A stretch of 64,000 bases of DNA, from the NCBI RefSeq assembly GCF_040629175.1, contig NZ_JBEXUX010000047.1:1-64000 (forward strand), given 5' to 3'. The position numbers and the translations under genes are program-made. How positions within the stretch are numbered: position 1 is the stretch's first letter; each line of letters starts with the position of its first letter. Under the pieces are notes generated by a model, which made no database searches, was not told where the DNA came from, and worked only from the letters and a program-made list of their open reading frames with translations. Source of the DNA: Embleya sp040629175. GTDB taxonomy: Bacteria > Actinomycetota > Actinomycetes > Streptomycetales > Streptomycetaceae. Shown in pieces: positions 44,489 through 52,541 of this stretch.

Positions 44489-44824
44489 GCCGTCGAACCA
44501 GGGGCGGCGGCGACGTCCTCGCCGCCTCGGGCCCGGCCCGGGTGGCCCGCCCGGTCGGACCGACCGGGTCGGATGAGAGGCTCGACGCACCGAGACGACG
44601 TGGGCGAACGAAGTGGGTAAGGGTGTCGCAGGATTCGGGTCGGGGGACGGCCACGGGACGAGTCCGCGGATTCGCGGCACCGGTGCGCGCCGGCGCGCGA
44701 AGCGTCGCGGACGCGGTCGGGGTGCTCTTCAAGGGCACGCTGACCGTCGTGCCGACCGCCCTGTTCCTGCTGGTGGCCGGCCTGCTGCGCGCGGGCCTCC
44801 TCGGGTCCGGCTCGCGGGCACGTG
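44485..44824 (+). pseudogene. Probable N-terminal part of the histidine kinase, out of frame with the rest
   Basis: An ATG at 44485 overlaps the permease stop (ATGA), and a GTG at 44623 follows GTAAGG. This frame gives a basic stretch and then a credible membrane helix (GTLTVVPTALFLLVAGLL) up to about 44810, after which it turns Arg/Pro-rich. Related sensor kinases carry a first membrane helix at this spot, followed by an ARRLTELER segment. Here that segment begins at once in the +1 frame at 44822-44860. A one-base insertion or two-base loss around 44800-44822 would explain this. A sequencing error is equally possible. Confidence 0.5.
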
Positions 44825-45859
44825 CCGGGCCCGGTCGGCCGCGCCGCACGCAGGCTGACCGAACTGGAACGCAGCCGGCTGGCCGGGCCCGCCGATCCCG
44901 CCCCGACCCGACCGACCCACCCCGATCCGGGCCCGATCCACCCGATCCCGAGCGATCCGCGGCGGCTGATCCGCTATCTCGCGGCGCGGATGCCGATCGC
45001 CCTGCTCGGCGGTGCCCTGCTCGTGCTCACCGGCGGCGGGGTCGGGTTCGCCGCGGTGATGGTGGGCGCGTGGCTCGCGGGCAGTCCGAACACCACCACG
45101 ACCGACGTACTGATCCTGATCCCCTCCGGACTGGCCCTGTTCGCCCTGGCGTCGTACGGCCTGGTCGGCCTCGCGAAGAGTGATCGGGCCCTGGCCCGGC
45201 GGCTGCTCGAACCGGACCGGAACGAGGTACTGCGCCGTCGCGTCGACGAGTTGGCCGCCAGCCGGGCGGGCGTGGTCGAGGCCGTGCACGAGGAACGCCG
45301 GCGGATCGAACGCGATCTGCACGACGGTGTACAACAACGCCTGGTAGCGCTGGGCATGTTGCTCGGCCGGGCCCGGCGCGGCGGCGATCCGGCGCGGACC
45401 GACGAGTTGTTGCGGCAGGCACACGAGCAGGCCCAGCAGGCGCTGATCGACCTGCGGGACGTGGCGTGGCGGATCCATCCGACCGGGCTGGACGACGGCG
45501 GGCTGCGCGCGGTGCTGGAGACGATCGCCGAACGTTCCCCGGTACGGGTCGGGTTGACCTACCACGTCGCCGCGGAGCCGGCGCCGATCGTGGCCACCGC
45601 CGTCTACTTCGTGGTCGCGGAGGCGATCACCAATACCGTCAAGCACGCGCACGCCGGCGCCGTCACGGTGTCCGTCGCCGGCACCGAGGGCAACGCGGTG
45701 CGGGTACGCATCGTCGACGACGGCGTCGGCGGCGCGGATGCCGCCGGCGGCGGCCTGTCCGGGCTGGCCCGCCGGGTCGCCGCCCTGGACGGAACCCTGC
45801 GGGTGGACAGTCCGCCCGGAGGCCCCACCACGATCACCGCGGAGGTGCCGTGCGCATAG
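44822..45859 (+). CDS. Sensor histidine kinase (second cassette), perhaps missing its first helix
   Basis: 345 residues in this frame from GTG 44822, without a good ribosome-binding site. It contains a RRLTELER segment, two membrane helices (PIALLGGALLVLTGGGVGFAAV, LIPSGLALFALASYGLVGLA), a HisKA_3 box (EERRRIERDLHDGVQQRLVALG) and a HATPase domain (VVAEAITNTVKHAHAG, GLSGLARRVAALDG). It would control the regulator that overlaps its 3' end. The likely original start lies upstream in another frame. Confidence 0.85.
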   Translation: MPGPVGRAARRLTELERSRLAGPADPAPTRPTHPDPGPIHPIPSDPRRLIRYLAARMPIALLGGALLVLTGGGVGFAAVMVGAWLAGSPNTTTTDVLILIPSGLALFALASYGLVGLAKSDRALARRLLEPDRNEVLRRRVDELAASRAGVVEAVHEERRRIERDLHDGVQQRLVALGMLLGRARRGGDPARTDELLRQAHEQAQQALIDLRDVAWRIHPTGLDDGGLRAVLETIAERSPVRVGLTYHVAAEPAPIVATAVYFVVAEAITNTVKHAHAGAVTVSVAGTEGNAVRVRIVDDGVGGADAAGGGLSGLARRVAALDGTLRVDSPPGGPTTITAEVPCA

Positions 45860-46500
45860 TCCTGGCCGACGATTCGGCGCTGCTGCGGGAGGGGTTGGCC
45901 CGGCTGCTCGCCGACGAGGGACACGAGGTGGTCGCCAGTGTCGGCGACGGCGACGCCATGGTCGAGGCGGTCGACCGGCACGTCCCGGACGTGGTGGTGG
46001 CCGACGTACGGATGCCGCCCACGCACACGGACGAGGGCCTGCGGGCCGCCCTGGAGGTGCGCCGCCGCCGGCCCGGGGTGGGCGTACTGGTGCTCTCCCA
46101 GTACATCGAAAAGCGGTACGCCGTCGAGTTGTTGACCGACGACGGCGCGGCCGTGGGCTACCTGCTCAAGGATCGGGTCGCGCACGTGGACGACTTCCTC
46201 GACGCACTGGCCCGAGTCGCCGCCGGCGGCGCCGCGTTCGACCCCGAGGTGGTGCGCCAACTCCTCGCCCGGACCAGCCACGTCGACCCGCTGGACCGGC
46301 TCACCCCGCGCGAACGCGAGGTATTGGCACACATGGCGGAGGGCCGCACGAACGCCGCCATCGCCCAGGCCCTGCACGTGTCGCAGAGCGCGGTGGAAAA
46401 GCACGTCAACGCGATCTTCGACCGACTCGACGTGGCCCACCCGTCCGGATCGGGATACAGCCGCCGGGTCCTGGCCATCCTGCGCTACCTGGGCTCCTGA
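45850..46500 (+). CDS. NarL/LuxR-family response regulator (second cassette)
   Basis: 216 residues from GTG 45850, overlapping the kinase end by 10 bp. The receiver domain has VLADDSALLREGLARLL and the phospho-accepting Asp in VVVADVRMPP; the C-terminal LuxR domain reads LTPREREVLAHMAEGRTNAAI with SQSAVEKHVNAIFDRL. It belongs to the ABC-FtsX-kinase unit and probably controls it. Confidence 0.93.
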   Translation: MRIVLADDSALLREGLARLLADEGHEVVASVGDGDAMVEAVDRHVPDVVVADVRMPPTHTDEGLRAALEVRRRRPGVGVLVLSQYIEKRYAVELLTDDGAAVGYLLKDRVAHVDDFLDALARVAAGGAAFDPEVVRQLLARTSHVDPLDRLTPREREVLAHMAEGRTNAAIAQALHVSQSAVEKHVNAIFDRLDVAHPSGSGYSRRVLAILRYLGS

Positions 46501-46949
46501 CACCGGCGGAGCCGCCTTCGCCCCGGCTCCCGACCGGCGTTCACGCCTTGGCCCGACCCGGCCCGCGGGCCGTACCGTCGACCCCGGATCGCACTCGACG
46601 GCGCGGCGGCCCGCTGCCGGCGGTTGCCGGGCGGGGACCGATCCCCGTTCGGTCCCCGCCCGGGTCGGGTCCGGGCCCGACGACGCCCTGCACGGCCGCG
46701 GCCTCCGCCCCGTGTCGGATCCTCGGCCCTCGGCAAGCGCACCACCCGGGGTCACCCCCGTCACCGGCAAGCCTGACGGACCGGACGGTGTCTGAAAACG
46801 CCTTTCAGCCTGAGCCGAAACCTGCTGGTCCGGGGACGTTCGAGGACGCACACTGTCGTCGTCCTCCCCTGCTCCGCGCCGGCCGGGAGGCGCCACGGGG
46901 GCATCGCGAACACGACGAACACGACGAACACGGGCATGGGGGTACATCG
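46501..46949. other. Intergenic region upstream of the ArsR/DUF5937 gene
   Basis: About 450 bp without a supportable gene. It contains the small inverted repeat at 46792-46808 and, just before the next gene, short direct repeats of a CGAACA-type unit (46908-46932). Confidence 0.5.
46792..46808. promoter_or_regulatory. CTGAAA-N5-TTTCAG inverted repeat
   Basis: Perfect 6-bp arms separated by five bases, 142 bp upstream of the ArsR-type gene in locally AT-richer DNA. It could be an operator for that regulator or part of its promoter. Confidence 0.3.
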
Positions 46950-47957
46950 GTGCTGCGCATCCACTTCACCGCAGAGGACCTGGTCCGGACCCGGCTCGCC
47001 ACGACCCTCGGTGCGGCGGCCGAGACGTATCACAGCCTGGAACTGTTACACGGGCGGCGCAGACCACTGCCCTTCCGGGCCTGGCGCACCGCGGTGGCCG
47101 GCCGGCCGGAGGCGACGACGGGTCCGCTCACCGCGCTGATGACGGTACGCGGCCCCGGGATCGACCTGCGCACGCTGGTGGGGGACTCGTTCTCGCTCGA
47201 CGAGGGCATCGAGAACCTGCTCGCGGTGCCCACCCGGCGGCTGCGCAAGGAAATGGCGAACCTGACCTTCGACCCCGCCCACACGACCTGGGTCCGCGAC
47301 TTCCTGGACGGCGGCCGGGAACCGCGCCGCGAGTTCGCCGAAGCCCTGCGCGCGTGGCACGACGTGACACTCGCGCCGTTCGGCCCCCGGATCCGGTCCC
47401 ATCTGGAGTCCGTGCGCGCCGGGTATGCGCGCACCCTGCTCGAAGGTGGTGTCGAGCGCCTGCTGGCCGAGTTGTGTGTGCCGCTCGTCCGGTGGAAGCC
47501 GCCGATCCTGGAGGTGGACTACCCCAGGGACGACGACATCCGGCTGGGCGGTCGAGGTCTGCTGATCGCACCGACCGTATTCCTGTGGCGGCAGGCGATG
47601 TTGGTCCACGACGTCGAGGACGACACCGCGCCGTTTTTGCTCGCCGTGCCCACGGTGCGCGAGCTCCGGGACGGCGTCGCGCTGTGGGAACCCGACCCGG
47701 GCGGCGACCGGGCACTGGGCGCGCTGCTGGGGCAGACCCGGGCCGCCGCGCTGACGGTGATCAACGACGGGTGCAGCACCACGGAGTTGGCCCGTCGGCT
47801 GAACATGTCGCCGGCCTCCGCGAGCCAACACGCGACCATACTGCGCAACGCCCGGCTGATCACCACCACCCGGCAGGGCGGTGCGGTCCTGCACGCCCTG
47901 ACCCCACTGGGCCTCGAACTCCTCGGCGCCGGCCCCTTCCACCCCGCCCCCGCCTGA
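46950..47957 (+). CDS. ArsR-type winged-helix regulator with DUF5937 domain, TTA codon
   Basis: 335 residues from GTG 46950. An N-terminal ~230-residue domain of the DUF5937 type (LRIHFTAEDLVRTRLA at the start) precedes an ArsR/SmtB-like winged helix (STTELARRLNMSPASASQHATILRNA, about 275-300). Leu33 is coded by TTA at 47046-47048, the codon read by the bldA tRNA in streptomycetes, so translation may be limited to late growth. Metal-binding Cys/His clusters of classical ArsR are not evident. Neighbour genes give no clear target. Confidence 0.85.
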   Translation: MLRIHFTAEDLVRTRLATTLGAAAETYHSLELLHGRRRPLPFRAWRTAVAGRPEATTGPLTALMTVRGPGIDLRTLVGDSFSLDEGIENLLAVPTRRLRKEMANLTFDPAHTTWVRDFLDGGREPRREFAEALRAWHDVTLAPFGPRIRSHLESVRAGYARTLLEGGVERLLAELCVPLVRWKPPILEVDYPRDDDIRLGGRGLLIAPTVFLWRQAMLVHDVEDDTAPFLLAVPTVRELRDGVALWEPDPGGDRALGALLGQTRAAALTVINDGCSTTELARRLNMSPASASQHATILRNARLITTTRQGGAVLHALTPLGLELLGAGPFHPAPA

Positions 47958-47984
47958 GCCCGGGCTCGCCCGCGCCCGTCCCGC

Positions 47985-48782
47985 TCAATCCGTCGTCGGC
48001 AGCGCCGCGATCAGGGCGTTCGCCGCGGAGCAGCACAGGAACAGGCCGAGGTCGCCGACCGTGGACGTCGCCGCGGCGGCCTCCGCCCCCGCCCCCGCCT
48101 GCGTCGGCGTCGGCGTCGGCGTCGGCGGCGCCGGCACCGAGGTCGCCGGCGCCTGGAGCAGTTCGCGGTGGCGCAGCAGGGCTTGCAGGACGGCGAGCAA
48201 CCCCCAGGCGCCCCAGGCCGGTTCGGTACGCGCGGCCCGACCCGTGGCGGCGCCGAGCGCGATCGAGCGAATCGTTTCGGCGTGACTCGCGCCGAGCCGG
48301 TTCGTGGCCTCCACACCGATCCGGGCCGCGAGGTGGTCGTGTACGAGGAATCGGCTCGTCATCAGGGCCACGCTGAGCTTCAACGCCCCGGGCCCGGTCC
48401 GGGTCAGCGCACCGGGGTCCTTGGCCCGGCGCAACAGGGCCCGGCGCCGCCGCAGTTCGAACGCGACCGGCGGCAGCAGATTCGGGTGGAACGCCGCTTC
48501 GGCGACCTGTCGATCGTCGAGTCCGGGCACCATGTCCCGTACCAACCCGGGTGCGGCGGACCCGATCACCGTCCCGGTCGCCCGCAACCAGCGGTGCGCG
48601 CCGCCGAGTTCGAGCCGAGGCAGATCACGCAGCGCGAGGTCGGTGACCGGGCCGCGCAGTATCGAGGAAAGCTCGGCCGCCCGCGCGGGCCGGAGTCCCA
48701 GCGCTTCGAGCCCTGCGGCGGGATCGGCCGCGGCGTCGTCCACGGGTTCTTCCGGTGCACCCCGTCGATTCCACAACCCCAT
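47985..48782 (-). CDS. Hypothetical protein
   Basis: 265 residues, ATG 48782. The protein is rich in Ala, Leu and Arg, with a middle region that looks helical (FELRRRRALLRRAKDPGALTRTGPGALKLSVALM) and a hydrophilic Pro/Thr repeat (PAPPTPTPTPTQ) before a final hydrophobic segment with two adjacent Cys (LGLFLCCSAANALIAAL). I recognise no domain. It is convergent with the ArsR-type gene and lies downstream of the MFS gene behind a strong terminator, so it has its own promoter. Confidence 0.7.
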   Translation of the reverse strand: MGLWNRRGAPEEPVDDAAADPAAGLEALGLRPARAAELSSILRGPVTDLALRDLPRLELGGAHRWLRATGTVIGSAAPGLVRDMVPGLDDRQVAEAAFHPNLLPPVAFELRRRRALLRRAKDPGALTRTGPGALKLSVALMTSRFLVHDHLAARIGVEATNRLGASHAETIRSIALGAATGRAARTEPAWGAWGLLAVLQALLRHRELLQAPATSVPAPPTPTPTPTQAGAGAEAAAATSTVGDLGLFLCCSAANALIAALPTTD

Positions 48783-48837
48783 GTCGACCTCCCATCCGGT
48801 TCGTTCGATCCGGTCGCCTCGCCGTCATCGTCGCATG

Positions 48838-48879
48838 CCGAAGCCCCCACGCGCGGAAGGGATCGCGTGGGGGCTTCGG
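48838..48879 (-). terminator. Strong hairpin terminator after the MFS gene
   Basis: A perfect 16-bp stem (CCGAAGCCCCCACGCG and complement) with a 10-base loop starts 49 bp beyond the MFS stop codon. Confidence 0.8.
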
Positions 48880-48927
48880 GGTATCGGGTCCGGCGCCGGC
48901 CGTGGATACGGCGCGGCCTGAGGCGGA

Positions 48928-50412
48928 TTACGAGAGGCTGGTGGAGTCGGCCGTCTTCGGCCGGCGGCGCGCGGATCCCAACAGCGGGACGAGGTTGAGC
49001 AGGAGACCGACGATCGCGACGCCGGTGACCAGGTTCGCACCGGGCCGGTAGGCGCCGAAGTCGGTGTCCCCGGCGGTGGCGCCGGTGGTGACGGCGGTGA
49101 CCACGGCCAGTACGAGCGCCGCGCCGACCTGGCCGGAGGTCTGCACCAGGCCGGAGGCGAGGCCCTGTTCGGAGTCCTCGATGCCCTCGGTGGCCTGGGA
49201 CATGATCGAGCTGAAGCCGAAGGCGAAGCCGCCGCCGAGGAGCAACATCGTGGGCAGCACGGTGAAGGCGTAGTTCGGCGTGCCGCCGGCGGTGGCCAGG
49301 AACCACAGGTAGCCCAGGCTCATCGAGGCCATCGACGCGATCAGCAGCGGCGCGGTGCCGTAGCGGTTGATCAGGCGTCCGGTGAACGGCGAGCCGAAGG
49401 CCACCACGAGGCCGGCGGGCAGCAGGGCCAGGGCCATCCGCAGCGCGGACCAGCCCAGACCGTCCTGGAGGTAGAGCGTCATCATGAACTGGAAGCTCAT
49501 GTAGGAGCCCATCAGCGCGACGATGCTCAGGTTGGCCCGCACCACCGTGCCGATCCGCAGGATGCCGAAGCGCACGAGCGGGTGGGCGATGCGCTTCTCG
49601 ACGAACACGAACGTGGTGAGCAGTGCGGCGGCCAGGACGACCGAGCCGAGCGTGATGGGTGCGGTCCAGCCACGTTCGGGCGCCGAGACCACGGTGTAGA
49701 CGGCGAGCAACATGCCGCCGCTGAGGGTGACCGCGCCGACCAGGTCGTGGCCGCCGGAGTCGGCGGGACGGTCGCGCGGGATCAGGATGTAGCCGGCGAT
49801 CAGGGCCAGGATGGCCAGCGGTACCGGGGTCAGGAAGGTCCAGCGCCAGCCGAATTCGGTGAGCAGACCACCCAGGATCAGGCCGGAGGAGTAGCCGCTG
49901 GCACCGAAGACGGAGAACACCGAGAGCGCTCGGTTGCGGGCCGGGCCCTCCGGGAACGTCGTGGTCAGGATGGACAGTGCGGTCGGCGCGGTGAAGGCCG
50001 CGGCCAGACCCTTGACGAAGCGGCTGGCGATCAGCAGGCCGCCGCTGTCCACCAGACCGCCGAGCAGCGAGGCGGCGGCGAACACCGCGAGTGCGATCAG
50101 GAAGACCCGGCGCCGGCCGAGCAGGTCGGCGGTGCGACCGCCGAGCATCATCAGGCCGCCGTATCCGAGCACGTACCCGTTGACGATCCACTGGAGCGAG
50201 GTCGCGGACATGCCCAGTTCGTGGCCGATCGACGGCAGCGCGACGCCGACCATCGACACGTCGAGGCCGTCCAGGAACAGGACGAGGCACAACACGGCCA
50301 AAACGCCCCAGAGTCTGGGGGTCCAGTGTGGAGCGGACGGGCTCGGGTCGGACGGGAGGACGGAGGGCTCACGGGAGGACGGTCCCGCGTAGGTCTCGAC
50401 TGTTGGGGCCAT
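48928..50412 (-). CDS. MFS multidrug efflux transporter (DHA2, 14-TM type)
   Basis: 494 residues from ATG 50412; an in-frame ATG at 50424 is an alternative. About 14 hydrophobic helices are present, with the DHA2 motifs LDGLDVSMVGVALPSIG in helix 1, SLQWIVNGYVLGYGGLMMLGGRTADLLGRR (motif A) between helices 2 and 3, and GPxxGG-like GLILGGLLT in helix 5. It exports drugs or metabolites using the proton gradient. It is divergent from a marR gene across the AT-rich repeat block, the classic layout of MarR-repressed efflux. No Shine-Dalgarno is visible before either start. Confidence 0.92.
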   Translation of the reverse strand: MAPTVETYAGPSSREPSVLPSDPSPSAPHWTPRLWGVLAVLCLVLFLDGLDVSMVGVALPSIGHELGMSATSLQWIVNGYVLGYGGLMMLGGRTADLLGRRRVFLIALAVFAAASLLGGLVDSGGLLIASRFVKGLAAAFTAPTALSILTTTFPEGPARNRALSVFSVFGASGYSSGLILGGLLTEFGWRWTFLTPVPLAILALIAGYILIPRDRPADSGGHDLVGAVTLSGGMLLAVYTVVSAPERGWTAPITLGSVVLAAALLTTFVFVEKRIAHPLVRFGILRIGTVVRANLSIVALMGSYMSFQFMMTLYLQDGLGWSALRMALALLPAGLVVAFGSPFTGRLINRYGTAPLLIASMASMSLGYLWFLATAGGTPNYAFTVLPTMLLLGGGFAFGFSSIMSQATEGIEDSEQGLASGLVQTSGQVGAALVLAVVTAVTTGATAGDTDFGAYRPGANLVTGVAIVGLLLNLVPLLGSARRRPKTADSTSLS

Positions 50413-50426
50413 GACGACGAACATAT

Positions 50427-50438
50427 ATGCGCGCGCAT
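50427..50438. promoter_or_regulatory. 12-bp perfect palindrome in the MFS/marR promoter region
   Basis: ATGCGCGCGCAT is a perfect palindrome just upstream of the MFS start and at the edge of the 15-bp repeats. Place and symmetry suit a MarR-dimer operator. Confidence 0.4.
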
Positions 50439-50509
50439 TGAATGTCTACGCATTAAATGTGAGAGCACTAAATGTGTGGGCAATAAATTCACTTGCATAT
50501 TCTGCTGTG
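50435..50509. repeat. Five 15-bp direct repeats between MFS and marR genes
   Basis: Units start at 50435, 50450, 50465, 50480 and 50495: GCATTGAATGTCTAC, GCATTAAATGTGAGA, GCACTAAATGTGTGG, GCAATAAATTCACTT and GCATATTCTGCTGTG. The core is GCA-N-TAAATGTG, strong in units 1-3, weaker in 4 and only the GCAT start in 5. The block is markedly AT-rich in a very GC-rich genome and lies directly before marR. It may be a multi-site operator or a promoter with iterated sites. Confidence 0.85.
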
Positions 50510-50527
50510 GGGCGCTACCGTGACGCG

Positions 50528-50899
50528 ATGAAGACCGAGGAGCCGCTGATCGAGAGCTGGCGCAACCTGTTGTCGCAGTACAGCCGGGTGGCCCACGAAC
50601 TCGACCGTGCCCTCCAGGCGGAGCACTGCCTGACGATGAGCGACTTCGAGGTGCTGGACCGCCTGATCGCCGCCGACGGCTGCAAGGCCCGCATCCACGA
50701 CCTGGTCGGCGATCTGCACCTGAGCCAGAGCGCCTCCTCGCGGGCCGTCGCCCGCCTGGAGAAGTGCGGCCTCGTGGAGCGCGCGATGTGCGACACCGAC
50801 CGCCGAGGCGTCTTCGTCACCGCGACGGATCGCGGCCGAGACCTGCACGATGCGGCGCGACAGACGCAACTCGCGGTGTTGCAGAAGCACTTGGCCTGA
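50528..50899 (+). CDS. MarR-family transcriptional regulator
   Basis: 123 residues from ATG 50528. The winged helix shows LTMSDFEVLDRLIAADG, HLSQSASSRAVARLEKCGLVERAMCDTDRRGVFV and a C-terminal dimerisation helix, though it is on the short side for MarR. It is divergent from the MFS exporter and probably represses it and itself through the repeats between them, released by a small ligand. Confidence 0.9.
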   Translation: MKTEEPLIESWRNLLSQYSRVAHELDRALQAEHCLTMSDFEVLDRLIAADGCKARIHDLVGDLHLSQSASSRAVARLEKCGLVERAMCDTDRRGVFVTATDRGRDLHDAARQTQLAVLQKHLA

Positions 50900-50976
50900 T
50901 CGCAGCGGACCCACCCCGGCCGCGACCGGCTCGTCCCGTTTCCGTTCATCCGCTCGTCGCGCTCCGGAGGAATCTG

Positions 50977-51372
50977 GTGAAGTGGGTTCCTGGTTCGGCT
51001 CGGCGTATCGGCGAGAAGGCGTTTCTGCCGGCGCTGCTGGTGGTGGCGCTCGCGGTGGCGGGGGTTTGGGTGGTGTTCAACGCCGCGCTCACGGCCGCCG
51101 TCGCGCGGGATCTGGTGGTCGACGGCCCGAACGGGCGTTGGATCGACATCCCGCTCGGAAGCTGCGGGACGTTGTTCTTCGCCGCGATGGCGGGCGTGCC
51201 GGTCGGGGCTGCTGCGGGCTTGGCGGGGGCGTTCCACGAACGGGTGGGGCGGATCTGCTTCGTCGTGGGGCTGCTGCTCGGGGGCGTCGGGGTGCCTTGG
51301 CTGCTTTGGCATTCGGGCGTGGTTCCGCCGTTGGGCGACTTCTCGCCGTCGGGGGGCGGGGAGGGGGGCTGA
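50977..51372 (+). CDS. Small membrane protein
   Basis: 131 residues from GTG 50977, with CGGAGGA six bases upstream. Three hydrophobic helices (FLPALLVVALAVAGVWVVF, LFFAAMAGVPVGAAAGLAGA, ICFVVGLLLGGVGVPWLLW) and a Gly/Ser tail are visible. No family recognised. It may follow marR in one transcript (77-bp gap). Confidence 0.6.
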   Translation: MKWVPGSARRIGEKAFLPALLVVALAVAGVWVVFNAALTAAVARDLVVDGPNGRWIDIPLGSCGTLFFAAMAGVPVGAAAGLAGAFHERVGRICFVVGLLLGGVGVPWLLWHSGVVPPLGDFSPSGGGEGG

Positions 51373-51613
51373 CGCCGGTCGAGGCGGGGCAGCACCCGGG
51401 ACCGGTCCCGGGTGCACGGCGGGTTCCGGCCGAATCGCGGACCCGGTGGTCGATGCCGCCGATCGCCACCCGCGGATCCGCCGTGGTGCACCCGGCCGGG
51501 TACTCCACCCCGCCGACCGCGTCGCGCCAAGTCCCGCTCCACGCCGCGCAGATGGGCTACCCGGCCGGACCCGGCGGCGGCGGCGTGCGGTCGGGTGGGA
51601 TAGCGTCGCGCGT

Positions 51614-52087
51614 ATGTCCGAAGCCCCGAGGATTCGTCCCTGCCTTCCCGTCGACGCGGACGCCGCCGTCGACGTCTGGTCCCGGGCGAGCCGCATCGCG
51701 CATCCGTTCATCCCGAACGAAGGCGCGGGTGAGCGCGAGCGGGAGATGCGCGAGACCTACCTCGTGCACGCCGACAATTGGGTCGCCGAGGCCGACGGTC
51801 GGGTGGTCGGGCTGCTCGGGCTCATCCTCGGCGAGATCGACGGCGTGGTCTGCGGTGAGATCGGCGGCCTGTTCGTGGCGCCCGAGGCCCAGGGCACCGG
51901 CGTGGGCCGGCTGCTCGTCGAACACGCGGCGACGCTGCACAGCGCGTTGACGCTGGACGTGTACGAGAAGAACAGCCGGGCGCGCCGCTTCTACGCCCAC
52001 GTCGGTTTCACCGAACACAGCCGTCGCGCCGACGCGGCCCACGACGAGATCCTGCTCAAACTCGTTCGCCCGACGCCACCCGGCTGA
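51614..52087 (+). CDS. GNAT-family N-acetyltransferase
   Basis: 157 residues, ATG 51614. GNAT motif A, which binds acetyl-CoA, is clear as GGLFVAPEAQGTGVGRLLVEHA, followed by the motif B-like YEKNSRARRFYAHVGF. The N-terminal RPCLPVDADAAVDVW is typical of this family. It acetylates an amine of unknown identity in the cytoplasm. Single gene. Confidence 0.9.
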   Translation: MSEAPRIRPCLPVDADAAVDVWSRASRIAHPFIPNEGAGEREREMRETYLVHADNWVAEADGRVVGLLGLILGEIDGVVCGEIGGLFVAPEAQGTGVGRLLVEHAATLHSALTLDVYEKNSRARRFYAHVGFTEHSRRADAAHDEILLKLVRPTPPG

Positions 52088-52136
52088 GCGGGGCTCGCCG
52101 GACGACGGGCGCCGGTGTGCCGGCCCGACTCCCGCG

Positions 52137-52541
52137 CTACGGGCCGTAGTCCCGGCCGACGACGAGGGGTTGCCCGGCCGAATCGGCGACGGCCAGGTCC
52201 CGTCCGGCTTCGATCCGGCCGTGCACCGTGTACTGGTAGCAGGGAAACCGGATGCAGACGACCGGGTGACGGACGCCGTACAACACCGGAAACCCGGTGC
52301 GGTTGGCGATCGAGAGCGCCGGGCCGGTGACGGTGTATCCGGCGTCGCCGTGCTCCTCGATGTCCCGCGCGGGCACCACGGTTCGCGTCCCGGTGAGGTC
52401 GTGGCCACTGTGGACACACAGACTGGCCGCCGGGCACGACTCCGGGTCGACGGCGTCCGCGCAGGCGGTCGGGGCGAGGGCCAACACGCCCACGAGCAGG
52501 CCGGCTGCCGCCGCGGCACCGGTGCCCGATGTGCACATCAC
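52137..52541 (-). CDS. Secreted small protein, peptidase-inhibitor I36-like
   Basis: 134 residues, ATG 52541 or 52538. A signal peptide (GAAAAAGLLVGVLALAPTACA) is followed by a ~110-residue mature domain with CPAASLCVHSG, GTRTVVPARD and NRTGFPVLYGV, reminiscent of the beta/gamma-crystallin-like I36 inhibitors of streptomycetes (CPxGxLC start). Four or more Cys could pair in disulfides (CPAASLC, VVCIRFPC). The inhibitor idea is tentative. It is convergent with the acetyltransferase gene. Confidence 0.65.
   Translation of the reverse strand: MMCTSGTGAAAAAGLLVGVLALAPTACADAVDPESCPAASLCVHSGHDLTGTRTVVPARDIEEHGDAGYTVTGPALSIANRTGFPVLYGVRHPVVCIRFPCYQYTVHGRIEAGRDLAVADSAGQPLVVGRDYGP

Noticed and set aside
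42260..44680. Long minus-strand open frame over the second FtsX permease
   Set aside because: It is antisense to a well-supported membrane protein gene and has no domain, a common result of high third-position GC.
50435..50509. Plasmid or phage origin iterons
   Set aside because: No replication protein is coded nearby, and the position between a marR gene and its exporter fits an operator better.
50411..50527. N-terminal extension of MarR through the repeats
   Set aside because: The frame is open and gives ALNVYALNVR-type pentads, but MarR likeness begins only after ATG 50528 and the stretch looks like promoter DNA.
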